NCBI GenBank assembly: GCA_021200315.1
Contig: JAJQGU010000069.1
Span: 18,063 to 72,379, forward strand
Direction of reading: 5' to 3'
DNA: 54,317 nucleotides
Source: Akkermansiaceae bacterium
GTDB lineage: Bacteria > Verrucomicrobiota > Verrucomicrobiia > Verrucomicrobiales > Akkermansiaceae
Below, piece after piece: positions 19,501 through 27,542 of this stretch. Both the position numbers and the translations under genes were made by a program. A model generated the notes under the pieces. It saw only the letters and a list, made by a program, of their open reading frames with translations. It did no database searches and was not told where the DNA came from. Position 1 is the first letter of the stretch; each line of letters starts with the position of its first letter.

Positions 19501-20130
19501 GTCGTGGGGAATTTGCAGATTCAGATTGACGAATCGGGCGACGCGCTCAACGGGGAGTTTGCCGCTGACGGCATGTCCCTTTCCGCAATAGCCCGATCAT
19601 TCAATTCGGAGCTCCATGACGCGGAGGCCGCCGCTTCCATTGCGTTCACGTCGAAGGGGGGGCGCCTGGCCACCCTGAAGGGGGAAGGGAAAGGTGCGAT
19701 CCGCAACGGCAATCTGCTCGAGTTCCCTTTCCTCGGCATGATCGGCCGCCTGCTCAACAAGTATATTCCCGGCATCGAATATGTCATCGACTATAACATT
19801 CAGGAGGCCACGTGGAGCTATGAGCTCGGGGACAAATACATTGTCTCCAACAACCTCCGTGCCGTCGGCACGAATCTCTCCCTCGACGGCAACGGTTCCG
19901 TCAGCTTGGACGATCTGACGGTCAACTCCCATCTGCGCCTTCGCTTCCCTAACCTCAGCTTCGCCGGCGTGGCTCTGCTCCCCGTGCGCATTTTGACGGC
20001 GGGCATGTTTGTCTTTCACGGAACAGGCCCGCTCAGCGACATCAACTGGAGAATGACCCCCTATTCCGGCGGGAATCGGGAGGAGATGAAGATCCCCGAC
20101 CAACAGAAGCCCGCAAAGAAGAAACGCTGA
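16579..20130 (+). CDS. AsmA-like inner-membrane/periplasmic protein
   Basis: A 1183-residue protein with a transmembrane segment at about residues 13-33 and then a long beta-rich periplasmic region made of repeated amphipathic strands. The last 150 residues (GRLLNKYIPGIEYVIDYN, then LTVNSHLRLRFPNLSF) resemble the AsmA-like C-terminal region found in Planctomycetes-Verrucomicrobia proteins. AsmA/TamB/YhdP-type proteins are thought to form hydrophobic grooves that carry phospholipids between the membranes. That role here is inference by family. The position after rbfA is unusual, since truB or ribF more commonly follows. There is no sign of a second membrane segment. Confidence 0.75.
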   Translation: MAHRAFMRWFRGLLPTLTLLVLALCAALVVWLDTAGLPSAACRALERELARNGVPVSVARIRVGVLSGLTLKIDDLQVRALIDGSERTICRAESVRVNFSLIRLLQGERDLNHVQIQDGEIDFPAAADNARALHVDNIQLEASLNDAGIVLIEEARFTAQGMPFSLEGGFDARRLLAFSGKGASSGEFQDMVNAGREHVSRALTVFGRFTWLDREQPPVWHITLSQSESLSLGVRLELDAKLVQYGQILASDIDLQTYFNGKEILIERLNVQTASPRGSFRLQGHCDLVTGSSALKLDSINVDLLHYAELLGGRALLPSCVDLKSLPSLNLEAACEVDFSQRSVTNIKLLGQAKVDAFQVGAHQMNGASMNFSYQGAYKDKEDRFYLDSLQVRAPQGTMTASVLREGGIVRTRLDSEWPPELILGLAGALSNRVLEIPQGIEIIGNMELNAEAELDFSRGWELPPSSVALHLLKWSFDEIGYKGVKLGGVNLAGEASADGSSFRDWTAAGDWLSQWRELSLGFDLKLFQQASLGISPLRTFSLNGEAESFSCRGEPLGSLTLSLEGNPEAGSGHGGLNLRGEDGRGELTARADLKDRVLTCTLDSAYSPQFFQRACGREVQFLEGLTLPETSDLHAAVELSLSEEDLNSSPLFAILRHAEVDAVLSDMAYHGEPITEFRCKGRIGPSDEGKDAVFSLSELSLSNGSGSVNLNKVEGAVFGKTSIEGSSTMRADSFARMIQDAEVQRVVNEYFEFNEKSAVKVTSFKAEMDTLDPQNSFALRGNVELSELRFRGADVQKATAGIEVAHGDVQKEPAKTRVDASSRILLKKPKIIYDNRAWLASKKIQGDKTSVLNADYVLFNLKENTIEVQNIAGEVYMPYSLRMFTPAGARALSEFHFLKPVFVSGWGTYPLSDDMSRMRSSLEFSTKGEVHYPLFGTTLELKPLGGGKISGRVDITPKWVNVAQLSAECWRGKVVGNLQIQIDESGDALNGEFAADGMSLSAIARSFNSELHDAEAAASIAFTSKGGRLATLKGEGKGAIRNGNLLEFPFLGMIGRLLNKYIPGIEYVIDYNIQEATWSYELGDKYIVSNNLRAVGTNLSLDGNGSVSLDDLTVNSHLRLRFPNLSFAGVALLPVRILTAGMFVFHGTGPLSDINWRMTPYSGGNREEMKIPDQQKPAKKKR

Positions 20131-20265
20131 CGGGGGAAGGCCGCGGGAGAGGCGCTCTTCCTTTTTGCGATTGCGCTGCAGTGAGCCGTCGGAATGGAGG
20201 AAACGCCTCCGCTTCCCGCAGAGGCCGGGGGAAGCGCGTTCCGCGTCGGGAAACGCAATCCGTGC

Positions 20266-20293
20266 TTGCAGCGGGGCGCCGATGGTGTACATT
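20266..20293 (+). promoter_or_regulatory. Promoter of the M20 dipeptidase, leaderless type
   Basis: TTGCAG at 20266-20271, a 16-base spacer and TACATT at 20288-20293. The ATG follows only 6 bases after the -10 box, so transcription would start at or next to the start codon. Confidence 0.5.
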
Positions 20294-20299
20294 GGGGGC

Positions 20300-21634
20300 A
20301 TGAGCAGACTGGATGAATTGAAGGCGTTCCTGCGCTTCCCGAGTGTTTCCTGCCAGAAGGCGCACGACGACGATACGGCCGGGTGCGCCGATTGGCTGGT
20401 GGCCAAGCTTTCCTCGATGGGGTTTGACGCCGCCGCGCACAAGACGGGCCGGCATCCCATTGTGGTAGCCCGCGGCTCCGAAGTCCCCGGCAAACCCCGC
20501 CTCCTGATTTACGGCCACTATGACGTGATGCCGGTGGATCCCATCGAGGCGTGGGAGAGCGATCCCTTCGAAGCCGAAGTTCGTGACGGGCGCATCTACG
20601 CTCGGGGAGCTTCGGACGACAAGGGTGAGATCATGGCTCATATCCTTGCCGCCGAAGAGCTTTTGCGCGAAGACGGGGCTCTGCCCGTCAATATCACTTT
20701 TCTCTTTGAGGGCGAAGAGGAGATGGGCAGCCGCAGTCTGCACGATTTCCTCCCCGGGCATCGCGGGCTGCTCGCATGCGACGTGATCGTCGTTTCCGAT
20801 ACGGGTATGGCCGCGCCCGACGTGCCGACATTCAGCTATGGACTCAAGGGGTTGGCCTGCTGTGAAGTGGAGGTGTCCGGCCCGGCGATGGATCTTCACT
20901 CCGGCATGTTCGGCGGAGCTGTCGCCAACCCGATCACCGCGCTCTGCGAAATGATCGCTACATGCCGTGATTCCGGGGGGCATGTGCTCATCGAAGGGTT
21001 TTACGATGGGGTGGACGATATCGCATCTTGGGAGCGCGTGATGTGGAGCAGGGTGCCCGGTATGGACGACGCCTCGCTTGCGCGGCTCACGGGTGTGTCC
21101 GCCCTGCGCCCCGAAGAGGGCTACACCGGCGCCGAGTGCATCTATGCGCGTCCCACTTTTGAGCTTAACGGAATATCAGGCGGCTACGAAGGGGATGGCA
21201 GCAAGACGGTCATCCCGACCCGCGCCCGTGCCAAGATCTCCTGCCGCCTCGTCCCGGGGCAGGATCCGGAGCGCGTCAACAGGCTCATCCGCGAGCATTT
21301 TGAGCGAGTGGCTCCGCGGGGGGTGACGGTGAAAGTCACCCCTCAGCATGGCGGTGAAGCCTATGTATGCGATCCTCACTCCCCTTTCGGCAAAGCCGCG
21401 CAGCAGGCTTTGGAAGAGACGTTCGGCAATGCGCCCGTTCTCGTGCGGGAGGGCGGCAGCATCCCCGTCATCGCCGAAATCAGCAAGGTTCTCGGCAGGG
21501 ATGCTCTGCTGCTTGGCCTTGATCTGCCGGACGCCCGCATTCACTCGCCCAACGAGAACATGCGTCTGGAGATCTTTGAGAAGGGGATTGAAATGTCGAA
21601 GAACCTTCTGCGCCGTCTCGGCGAAATTCATTGA
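20300..21634 (+). CDS. M20-family dipeptidase/metallo-hydrolase
   Basis: A 444-residue zinc peptidase of the M20 (ArgE/DapE/CPG2/carnosinase-like) family, cytosolic. The first metal motif is YGHYDVMPVDP near residue 75. The bridging aspartate is in RGASDDKGE near 107, the catalytic glutamate pair in FEGEEEMGS near 140, and SDTGM near 168. The dimerisation lid domain begins around DLHSGMFGGAVANP near 200, as in dipeptidases. A longer frame begins at 20165, but the added residues look random and the promoter lies inside them; the ATG at 20300 fits the family start. An ABC ATPase starts 6 bases after the stop. The substrate is probably a di- or tripeptide, not determined. Confidence 0.9.
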   Translation: MSRLDELKAFLRFPSVSCQKAHDDDTAGCADWLVAKLSSMGFDAAAHKTGRHPIVVARGSEVPGKPRLLIYGHYDVMPVDPIEAWESDPFEAEVRDGRIYARGASDDKGEIMAHILAAEELLREDGALPVNITFLFEGEEEMGSRSLHDFLPGHRGLLACDVIVVSDTGMAAPDVPTFSYGLKGLACCEVEVSGPAMDLHSGMFGGAVANPITALCEMIATCRDSGGHVLIEGFYDGVDDIASWERVMWSRVPGMDDASLARLTGVSALRPEEGYTGAECIYARPTFELNGISGGYEGDGSKTVIPTRARAKISCRLVPGQDPERVNRLIREHFERVAPRGVTVKVTPQHGGEAYVCDPHSPFGKAAQQALEETFGNAPVLVREGGSIPVIAEISKVLGRDALLLGLDLPDARIHSPNENMRLEIFEKGIEMSKNLLRRLGEIH

Positions 21635-21640
21635 TTCCGC

Positions 21641-22528
21641 ATGTCGCCCAAGATTGACTCTTCGCCGGCCGTCGAAATCCGCGATCTGCACAAGCAGTTC
21701 AGGGGAACGTGGGGCCGGCGCGGCGTTTACGCCGTGAAAGGAGTCTCGCTCGCCATCCCCGAGGGTGGAGTGTATGGGCTTGTCGGGCCGAACGGCTCCG
21801 GCAAGTCAACCGTCATGAAGACTCTCATCGGCCTGCTGAAACCCACGGCGGGCGTCTGCACTGTCTTCGGCCATCCGGCGCGGGCTTCGCGGAGTCGCCG
21901 TGAAATCGGTTTTCTGCCGGAGAACCCCTATTTCTACAAATTTCTCACCGGCGAGGAGACCGTGCGCTTTTACGGAAGGCTGTGCGGGCTGCGCGGGCGG
22001 GCTCTGAAGGAAAAGACCGCCGGGCTGCTGGCTCTCGTGGGGCTTGAGGAAGCCGCGGGGAGGCGTCTGGGCGGTTATTCGAAAGGCATGCTGCAGCGCA
22101 TCGGCATGGCGCAGGCTCTCGTGCAGGATCCCCGCCTGGTGGTGCTCGACGAACCGACCGCCGGGGTGGACCCTCTCGGTTCGAGGGTCATCCGCGATAT
22201 TATTCTCGAAATGAAGCGGCGCGGCGCCACGGTGTTTCTCTGCTCGCATCTCTTGGAGCAAGTGCAGGAAGTCTGCGATCGCGTCGGTGTTCTCTACCAG
22301 GGCGTCCTCATTGCCGAAGGGACGATGGATGAACTCACCCGCAGCAGCCGGCGTCAGAAGATTCTCCTTGAAGACGCCTCTCCCGCGCTGATGGAACGCA
22401 TCCATGATCTGATCGAAGAAGACCCCGCCGCCCGCCTGCTTTTTGAAGGCAATGCCGCCCGCAGTCTCGAAGAGGTGTTTCTGGAGGGAATCCGCCGGCA
22501 GATCGGAGGACGAAATGCGGAGCGGTGA
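21641..22528 (+). CDS. ABC transporter ATP-binding protein (ABC-2 type)
   Basis: A 295-residue nucleotide-binding subunit. Walker A is GPNGSGKST near residue 49. The ABC signature is the divergent YSKGMLQR near 147, Walker B is LVVLDEPTAGVDP near 167, and the H-loop histidine is in CSHLLEQ near 204. The C-terminal extension with EGTMDEL is typical of ABC-2 exporters of the CcmA/YadG class. No membrane permease follows; the next gene is convergent. The permease must be elsewhere or is lost. Co-transcription with the peptidase (6-base gap) hints at peptide or envelope-related export, but this is inference. Confidence 0.88.
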   Translation: MSPKIDSSPAVEIRDLHKQFRGTWGRRGVYAVKGVSLAIPEGGVYGLVGPNGSGKSTVMKTLIGLLKPTAGVCTVFGHPARASRSRREIGFLPENPYFYKFLTGEETVRFYGRLCGLRGRALKEKTAGLLALVGLEEAAGRRLGGYSKGMLQRIGMAQALVQDPRLVVLDEPTAGVDPLGSRVIRDIILEMKRRGATVFLCSHLLEQVQEVCDRVGVLYQGVLIAEGTMDELTRSSRRQKILLEDASPALMERIHDLIEEDPAARLLFEGNAARSLEEVFLEGIRRQIGGRNAER

Positions 22529-22561
22529 GGCGGAAGCGCCCGGCGTGCCCCCGCCGCCTTG

Positions 22562-23953
22562 TCAGTCCCTCTTTTTCCGAACCGCGCGCCATGTGGGTAT
22601 TCCCCGAGTGTCGGCTTCATTCAGACGCCCTTGCCACAGATAATGGCGGGTCTCGGCAACGAGCACTCCGCTGAGCCCCGCGAGAGAGACGAGATTGGGC
22701 AGAGCCATGAGCGCGTTGGCGCAATCGGCGAAATTCCACACAATGGAGGATTTGGTGGTGCAGCCCAGATAGACGGCCGCCACCCAGAGCGTGCGGTAGG
22801 GGAGGATCCATCGCCTGCCTCCCAGATATTGCAGGGCGCGTTCGCCGAAATAAGACCAGCCGAGCACGGTGGAGGTGACAAATGTCAGCAGGCTGATGGT
22901 GAGCAGAGAGGAGCCGAACCAGCCGATTTTGCCGAAGGCGAGGAGGGTGAGGCGTTCGCCGTCCGAGGAAGAAATGTCCGGATGGGCGAGGATGCTCGTC
23001 ACGATGACCAGTCCTGTGAGCGAGCAGATCACCACGGTGTCCCAGAAGGGGCCAGTGGAGGATACCAGAGCCTGCTGCACCGGGTTGGGCGTGCAGACCG
23101 GGGCTGACACGATGGGCGAGGAGCCCATGCCGGCCTCGTTGGAGAAGAGCCCGCGCGACACGCCTGCGCGCATGGCGATCATCATGGACGAGCCGAACAG
23201 GCCGCCCGCCATGCCTTGCCCCGTGAACGCCTGGTCGAGGATGAGCCGGATGGCCGGGAGGATGTAATCCGCCTGAACGCAGAGGATGTAACAGCAGCCC
23301 GCGATATAGACGACGGCCATCGCCGGCACGAACACGGCGCAGATGCCGGCAATGCGCCTCAGCCCTCCCAGAAGCACGGCCGCCACGAGTGCGCTGAGCG
23401 CGGTTCCCGTGATCCAAGTGGGTACGCCGAATGTTTCATACAGGCGCCCGGCCGCGGAGTTTCCCTGGGTGACATTGCCGATGCCGAAGGCGGCGATGGC
23501 CGTGAACACGGCGAAGAGGGCTCCTAGCCGGGGCGCGTTCAGTCCGCGTGCGAGCACGTACATGGGGCCGCCCACGATGACTCCTTCTTCGTCGCGCACC
23601 CGGTACCGGCTGGAGAGAAGAGCCTCGGCGTAGCGCGTGGACATCCCCAGCACGCCCGTCAGCCAGCACCAGAAGATCGCGCCCGGCCCCCCGAGCCCCA
23701 CGGCTCCGGCCACGCCGATTACATTGCCCGTGCCGATATTGGCGGCAAGAGAAACCATCAGCGCGCCGAAGTGTGAAATCTCGCCCGCCGCGCCGCCTTT
23801 CCCGAAGTACAATTTCAGGCTCGTCCACAAGTGCCGCTGGGGCGCACGCAGGATGATCGTCAGGTACAGATGCGTGCCCAGCAGGCAGAAAAGGAGAATG
23901 TACCCCCATAGAAAAGAGCTCCCCTGCCGGAGCCAGAGATCGAGCGTGTCCAT
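22562..23953 (-). CDS. Sodium:alanine/glycine symporter, AGCS family
   Basis: An inner-membrane secondary carrier importing alanine or glycine with sodium. From the ATG at 23953 it has 463 residues with about eleven hydrophobic segments. Family motifs are GPGAIFWCWLTGVLGMSTRYAEA near residue 100, NVTQGNSAA near 165 and the hallmark SNEAGMGSSPI near 270. A longer open frame upstream gives no membrane protein sequence and runs through the ileS start, so it is rejected. The C-terminus ends shortly after LWQGRLNE. Its promoter (23972-24000) faces away from ileS, with a small palindrome in the leader. Confidence 0.92.
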   Translation of the reverse strand: MDTLDLWLRQGSSFLWGYILLFCLLGTHLYLTIILRAPQRHLWTSLKLYFGKGGAAGEISHFGALMVSLAANIGTGNVIGVAGAVGLGGPGAIFWCWLTGVLGMSTRYAEALLSSRYRVRDEEGVIVGGPMYVLARGLNAPRLGALFAVFTAIAAFGIGNVTQGNSAAGRLYETFGVPTWITGTALSALVAAVLLGGLRRIAGICAVFVPAMAVVYIAGCCYILCVQADYILPAIRLILDQAFTGQGMAGGLFGSSMMIAMRAGVSRGLFSNEAGMGSSPIVSAPVCTPNPVQQALVSSTGPFWDTVVICSLTGLVIVTSILAHPDISSSDGERLTLLAFGKIGWFGSSLLTISLLTFVTSTVLGWSYFGERALQYLGGRRWILPYRTLWVAAVYLGCTTKSSIVWNFADCANALMALPNLVSLAGLSGVLVAETRHYLWQGRLNEADTRGIPTWRAVRKKRD

Positions 23954-23954
23954 A

Positions 23955-23970
23955 TGCCGAGGTGTCGGCA
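23955..23970 (-). promoter_or_regulatory. Palindrome in the AGCS symporter leader
   Basis: TGCCGAGGTGTCGGCA is a 6-bp inverted repeat with a 4-base centre. It lies between the -10 box and the start codon, where the transcript would begin. It could be an operator or an RNA hairpin at the 5' end; nothing in the sequence decides. Confidence 0.4.
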
Positions 23971-23971
23971 A

Positions 23972-24000
23972 AGCATACGCGGCGGCTCCCGACTCGTCAA
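23972..24000 (-). promoter_or_regulatory. Promoter of the AGCS symporter
   Basis: On the minus strand TTGACG (23995-24000), a 17-base spacer and TATGCT (23972-23977) precede the ATG by 18 bases. The predicted leader is only about 12 bases. Confidence 0.6.
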
Positions 24001-24127
24001 GGAGAAGCTCGCGGGCCGTGCCGCCGGGGAAGAGAACCCCGTCTTCCCCGGCAATTCCTCCGAAGAGAGAGCGGTTGGGCGCTCTTCGCGTTTGACTTGA
24101 CGCAGGGTGTATGATACTCTCCCGCGC

Positions 24128-26860
24128 ATGAGCACGCCTGAACGGAGCTACAAAGAGACGATTCTTCTGCCCGAGACGACTTTCCCCATGCGGGGGGATC
24201 TTACCAGCAAGGAGCCTCTTCGCCTGCAGAAATGGGAGAATGAGCGTCTCTACGAGCGAATTCAGCGCCGCCGCCGCGAACAGGGCGCCCCGCTTTTCCT
24301 GCTGCATGACGGGCCGCCTTTTGCCAATGGCGACGTGCACATGGGCACAGCCCTCAACAAGGTGTTGAAGGATCTGGTGCTCAAGAGCAAGACGATGGCC
24401 GGCTTCTCGACGCCCTACGTTCCGGGCTGGGATTGTCACGGCCTGCCCATCGAATACAAGGTTGTTCAGAAAGAGCGCGATCTCGCCCCCGCGGAGATCC
24501 GCCGCCGCTGCGCCGATTTCGCCCGCAGATATATAGACGTTCAGCGCAATTCCTTTCGCCGGCTGGGTGTGTTCGGCGACTGGGCGCACCCGTATCTCAC
24601 GATGGATCCCGGTTATGAAGCCGCCGTGCTGCGCGTGTTTGCCCGCCTCGTGGAGGCGGGGGCGGTCTATCAGAGCCGCAAGCCGGTGCAGTGGTCCTAT
24701 GCCGCGCATACGGCTCTCGCCGAAGCCGAGGTGGAATACCAGGAGGACACGAGCCCGGCCATTTTTGTCGCCTTCCCGCTGGCGGAGCCTGTGGAGGGCG
24801 CGGACGCCTCGGTCGTGATCTGGACGACCACGCCGTGGACGCTCCCGGCCAATGTGGCTATAGCTCTTCATCCTCAGCTCGACTATGTGCTCGGCTCATT
24901 TGTAAAGGGCGGCGAATCGCGCCGTTTCATTTTGCTGAAGGAGCTGATCGGCTCGTTTTCCCAAAAGACCGGCTGGGCTCTCGCCGAGACCCTGCACGCC
25001 TTCCGCGGGCGGGAGCTTGAAAACCGCAGGGCGCGCCACCCCTTCCTCGATCGCGAATCGCTCCTCGTCACGGCGGACTTTGTGACGACGGATGCCGGCA
25101 CCGGCGCGGTCCACATTGCGCCGGGGCACGGCGCGGATGACTTCCATGTCGGCCGACTGTACGATCTGCCCGTGCTTTCCCCGGTGGACGATGACGGAAA
25201 TTACACCGAAGAAGTGGGCGTGCCCTCCCTCGTGGGCAGGCATGTGCTTGAAAGCAACGAGGCCGTGATCTCCATGCTGCAGAGCGGCGGTTTTCTGCTG
25301 GGACGGGAGGAGTACACCCACCAGTACCCCCATTGCTGGCGTTCGAAGACGCCCATCATCTTCCGCGCCGTCGAACAGTTTTTCATCTCGATGGAAAAAT
25401 TGCGTCCGCTTGCGCTGGCCGAGATCGGGAAGACACAATGGCTGCCCGCCTGGGGGCGCAATCGCATTCAAGGCACCGTCGAGGCCCGCCCGGATTGGTG
25501 CATTTCGCGCCAGCGTTCCTGGGGCGTGCCGCTGCCCGTCTTTTTCGACGAAGGCGGCCGGGCCGTGCTCGATGCCCCGCTTGTGCGCAGAATCGCTGAT
25601 CTCGTGGCCGAGAAAGGTTCGAACGTCTGGTTTGAGAGCACGGACGAAGAGCTCTGCCACATGCTTGGTCTGCCTTCATCTTGGCGTAAGGGCAGAGATA
25701 CGCTCGACGTTTGGATCGATTCCGGCAGTTCGCATGCCGCCGTGATGGACAGCCGCCCCGGGCTTCCGGCTCCGGCGGATCTCTACCTCGAAGCGACGGA
25801 TCAGCACCGGGGGTGGTTCCAGAGTTCTCTCATTCTCTCCGTCGCTTGGAGGGGGCTCGCCCCGTACAGAACAGTGATGACGCACGGTTTCGTGGTCAAC
25901 CAGGATCGCAGCAAGCTGTCCAAAAGTGCGCAGGGATCCTATCAGAAACCTACGGGCGCCAAATACTTCTATGAAAAATACGGTGCTGATGTCGTGCGCC
26001 TTTGGGTCTCTTCGGTCGACTGGCAGAATGAAGTGCCCTTCGGCGAGGAGCTCTTCAAGCAGATTGCCGAGCCCTATCGCCGCCTGCGCAACACGCTGCG
26101 TATTCTTCTGGCCAATATCGGCGATTTTGACCCCGCCCGGGATGCCGTGCCCGCCGCGCGGATGCCCCTGCTCGACCGTTGGATCATGGAGCGTCTCAAC
26201 AGCGTGATCTCCGAGGCGAGGGCCGCTTATGAAGCTTTCGATTTCCGCCGGGTGTTCACCCTGATCAACCAATTCTGCGCCAATGATCTTTCATCGCTCT
26301 ACATCGACATCACGAAAGACAGGCTCTACTGCGACGAGCGCAATTCTCTGCGCCGCCGCGCCACACAAACGGCGATGCACCGCATCTTCCATTCCCTCTG
26401 TCTGCTGCTGGCTCCCATATTGGTTTATACGGCCGACGAAGCCTGGGAGCACGCCGGCCACAAGGACAGTGTGCATGAACAGGATTTCCCGGACGTGTTT
26501 CCGGAGTTCGACACGCGGGAGGCATCCGCGCTTTTCGAGCGTTTGCAGGAGATCAAATCGGCCGTTCAGATAGCCATTGAAGCCCAAGTGCAGGCCAAGG
26601 TGTTTGCGAAGAACAACGAGGCGGCCGTACATCTCGTCGTTCCGCGCACCGAGAACCCGGATGTGGTCGCGCTGCTCAGCGATCGCGCTTTTGTGACGGA
26701 GTTCTTCATCATTGCCGATCTTCATGTGGAGACGGGTGAGAGCCTTTCGGCTCATGCCTCGCTTTCCTCTTGTCCGATGTGTCCGCGCTGCCGCCGTTAC
26801 GAACCCGTGGAAAGCAGCGGCCTTTGCGCCCGTTGTGCCCAAGTAACCAACGCCCGATAA
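24128..26860 (+). CDS. ileS: Isoleucyl-tRNA synthetase
   Basis: Class Ia synthetase charging tRNA-Ile, 910 residues from the ATG at 24128; a GTG/ATG-like start at 24107 would add only seven residues and overlaps a -10-like TATGAT. The HIGH-equivalent is in HDGPPFANGDVHMG near residue 58. The editing CP1 domain is at about 190-390 (TTPWTLPANVA, TGAVHIAPGHGADDF). The KMSKS equivalent is KLSKS near 600. The anticodon-binding domain follows, and the C-terminus has zinc-type cysteines (CPMCPRC, then CARC). ileS sits directly before lspA, the classical ileS-lspA order. There is no Shine-Dalgarno sequence. Confidence 0.96.
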   Translation: MSTPERSYKETILLPETTFPMRGDLTSKEPLRLQKWENERLYERIQRRRREQGAPLFLLHDGPPFANGDVHMGTALNKVLKDLVLKSKTMAGFSTPYVPGWDCHGLPIEYKVVQKERDLAPAEIRRRCADFARRYIDVQRNSFRRLGVFGDWAHPYLTMDPGYEAAVLRVFARLVEAGAVYQSRKPVQWSYAAHTALAEAEVEYQEDTSPAIFVAFPLAEPVEGADASVVIWTTTPWTLPANVAIALHPQLDYVLGSFVKGGESRRFILLKELIGSFSQKTGWALAETLHAFRGRELENRRARHPFLDRESLLVTADFVTTDAGTGAVHIAPGHGADDFHVGRLYDLPVLSPVDDDGNYTEEVGVPSLVGRHVLESNEAVISMLQSGGFLLGREEYTHQYPHCWRSKTPIIFRAVEQFFISMEKLRPLALAEIGKTQWLPAWGRNRIQGTVEARPDWCISRQRSWGVPLPVFFDEGGRAVLDAPLVRRIADLVAEKGSNVWFESTDEELCHMLGLPSSWRKGRDTLDVWIDSGSSHAAVMDSRPGLPAPADLYLEATDQHRGWFQSSLILSVAWRGLAPYRTVMTHGFVVNQDRSKLSKSAQGSYQKPTGAKYFYEKYGADVVRLWVSSVDWQNEVPFGEELFKQIAEPYRRLRNTLRILLANIGDFDPARDAVPAARMPLLDRWIMERLNSVISEARAAYEAFDFRRVFTLINQFCANDLSSLYIDITKDRLYCDERNSLRRRATQTAMHRIFHSLCLLLAPILVYTADEAWEHAGHKDSVHEQDFPDVFPEFDTREASALFERLQEIKSAVQIAIEAQVQAKVFAKNNEAAVHLVVPRTENPDVVALLSDRAFVTEFFIIADLHVETGESLSAHASLSSCPMCPRCRRYEPVESSGLCARCAQVTNAR

Positions 26861-26870
26861 GGAAAAGGCC

Positions 26871-27542
26871 ATGGCCAGCGGCGAAACGGTTCCGGAAACA
26901 TCCGTTCAGGGGGGGAAGCTTTCCCCCTCGCGGGGGCTCGTGATTCTGATCGCGGCTCTCTATGTGCTCGATCAGGCCGCAAAATGGTGGATCGTCCTCA
27001 ATTTCAGACCTCCCATTGTCTTTACGGATGGGTTTTCCATGGCCGCTGACCGCCTTCCCGTGATTACCGGCGGATGGGGGCTCCTGCATTTGACGATCAC
27101 GCGCGTGCACAATACGGGCGTGGCTTTCGGCCTGGGCAATGGAACGGCGTGGTCGAGCTACGTTTTTCTGGCCGTGCCGCTGCTCGCGCTGGCCGGCCTC
27201 TACGCTCTTTTCCGCCGAGGTTTTTTTGAGACGAGGCTGCTACGCGTGTCTTGGGCCTTCATCACGGCGGGCATTCTCGGCAACGTCACGGATCGTTTGG
27301 TGCAGGGGTTCTTCGTGAAAGGAAGCGGGATGCTGTCTTTTTGGGATCGGCTGATGAATGGGTACGTCGTCGATTTCATCGACGTTTCGCTGCCGTGGAT
27401 CACCTCGCCGGACTGGCCCGGCGGGTACCATTGGCCCGCCTTCAATGTGGCTGATTCATGTATCTGCATCGCGGCCGCTATCTTTTTTATCGCGGGAATC
27501 GCGTCGGATCTCTCCAAAAAGAAGATGCCTCCCGCTCCATGA
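26871..27542 (+). CDS. lspA: Lipoprotein signal peptidase (signal peptidase II)
   Basis: An inner-membrane aspartyl protease that removes the signal peptide from diacylglyceryl-prolipoproteins after Lgt. It has 223 residues, longer than the usual 160-170 because of an N-terminal extension of about 20 residues and extra loops at about 45-70 and 145-160. Catalytic aspartates are D141 in GNVTDRL and D195 in FNVADS; the conserved HNTGVAFG is near residue 80. It starts 10 bases after ileS with a weak AAGGA upstream. Its TGA overlaps the ATG of the DUF1573 gene (ATGA), implying translational coupling. Confidence 0.95.
   Translation: MASGETVPETSVQGGKLSPSRGLVILIAALYVLDQAAKWWIVLNFRPPIVFTDGFSMAADRLPVITGGWGLLHLTITRVHNTGVAFGLGNGTAWSSYVFLAVPLLALAGLYALFRRGFFETRLLRVSWAFITAGILGNVTDRLVQGFFVKGSGMLSFWDRLMNGYVVDFIDVSLPWITSPDWPGGYHWPAFNVADSCICIAAAIFFIAGIASDLSKKKMPPAP

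Noticed and set aside
22528..22562. Terminator between the convergent ABC ATPase and AGCS genes
   Set aside because: Only a weak GGCGG/CCGCC pairing with a long loop and no T-tract is visible.
23954..24127. Possible glycine riboswitch before the AGCS symporter
   Set aside because: GGAGAG and CTCTC strings occur, but the conserved glycine-aptamer core cannot be assembled, and the promoter lies downstream of them so they would not be transcribed.
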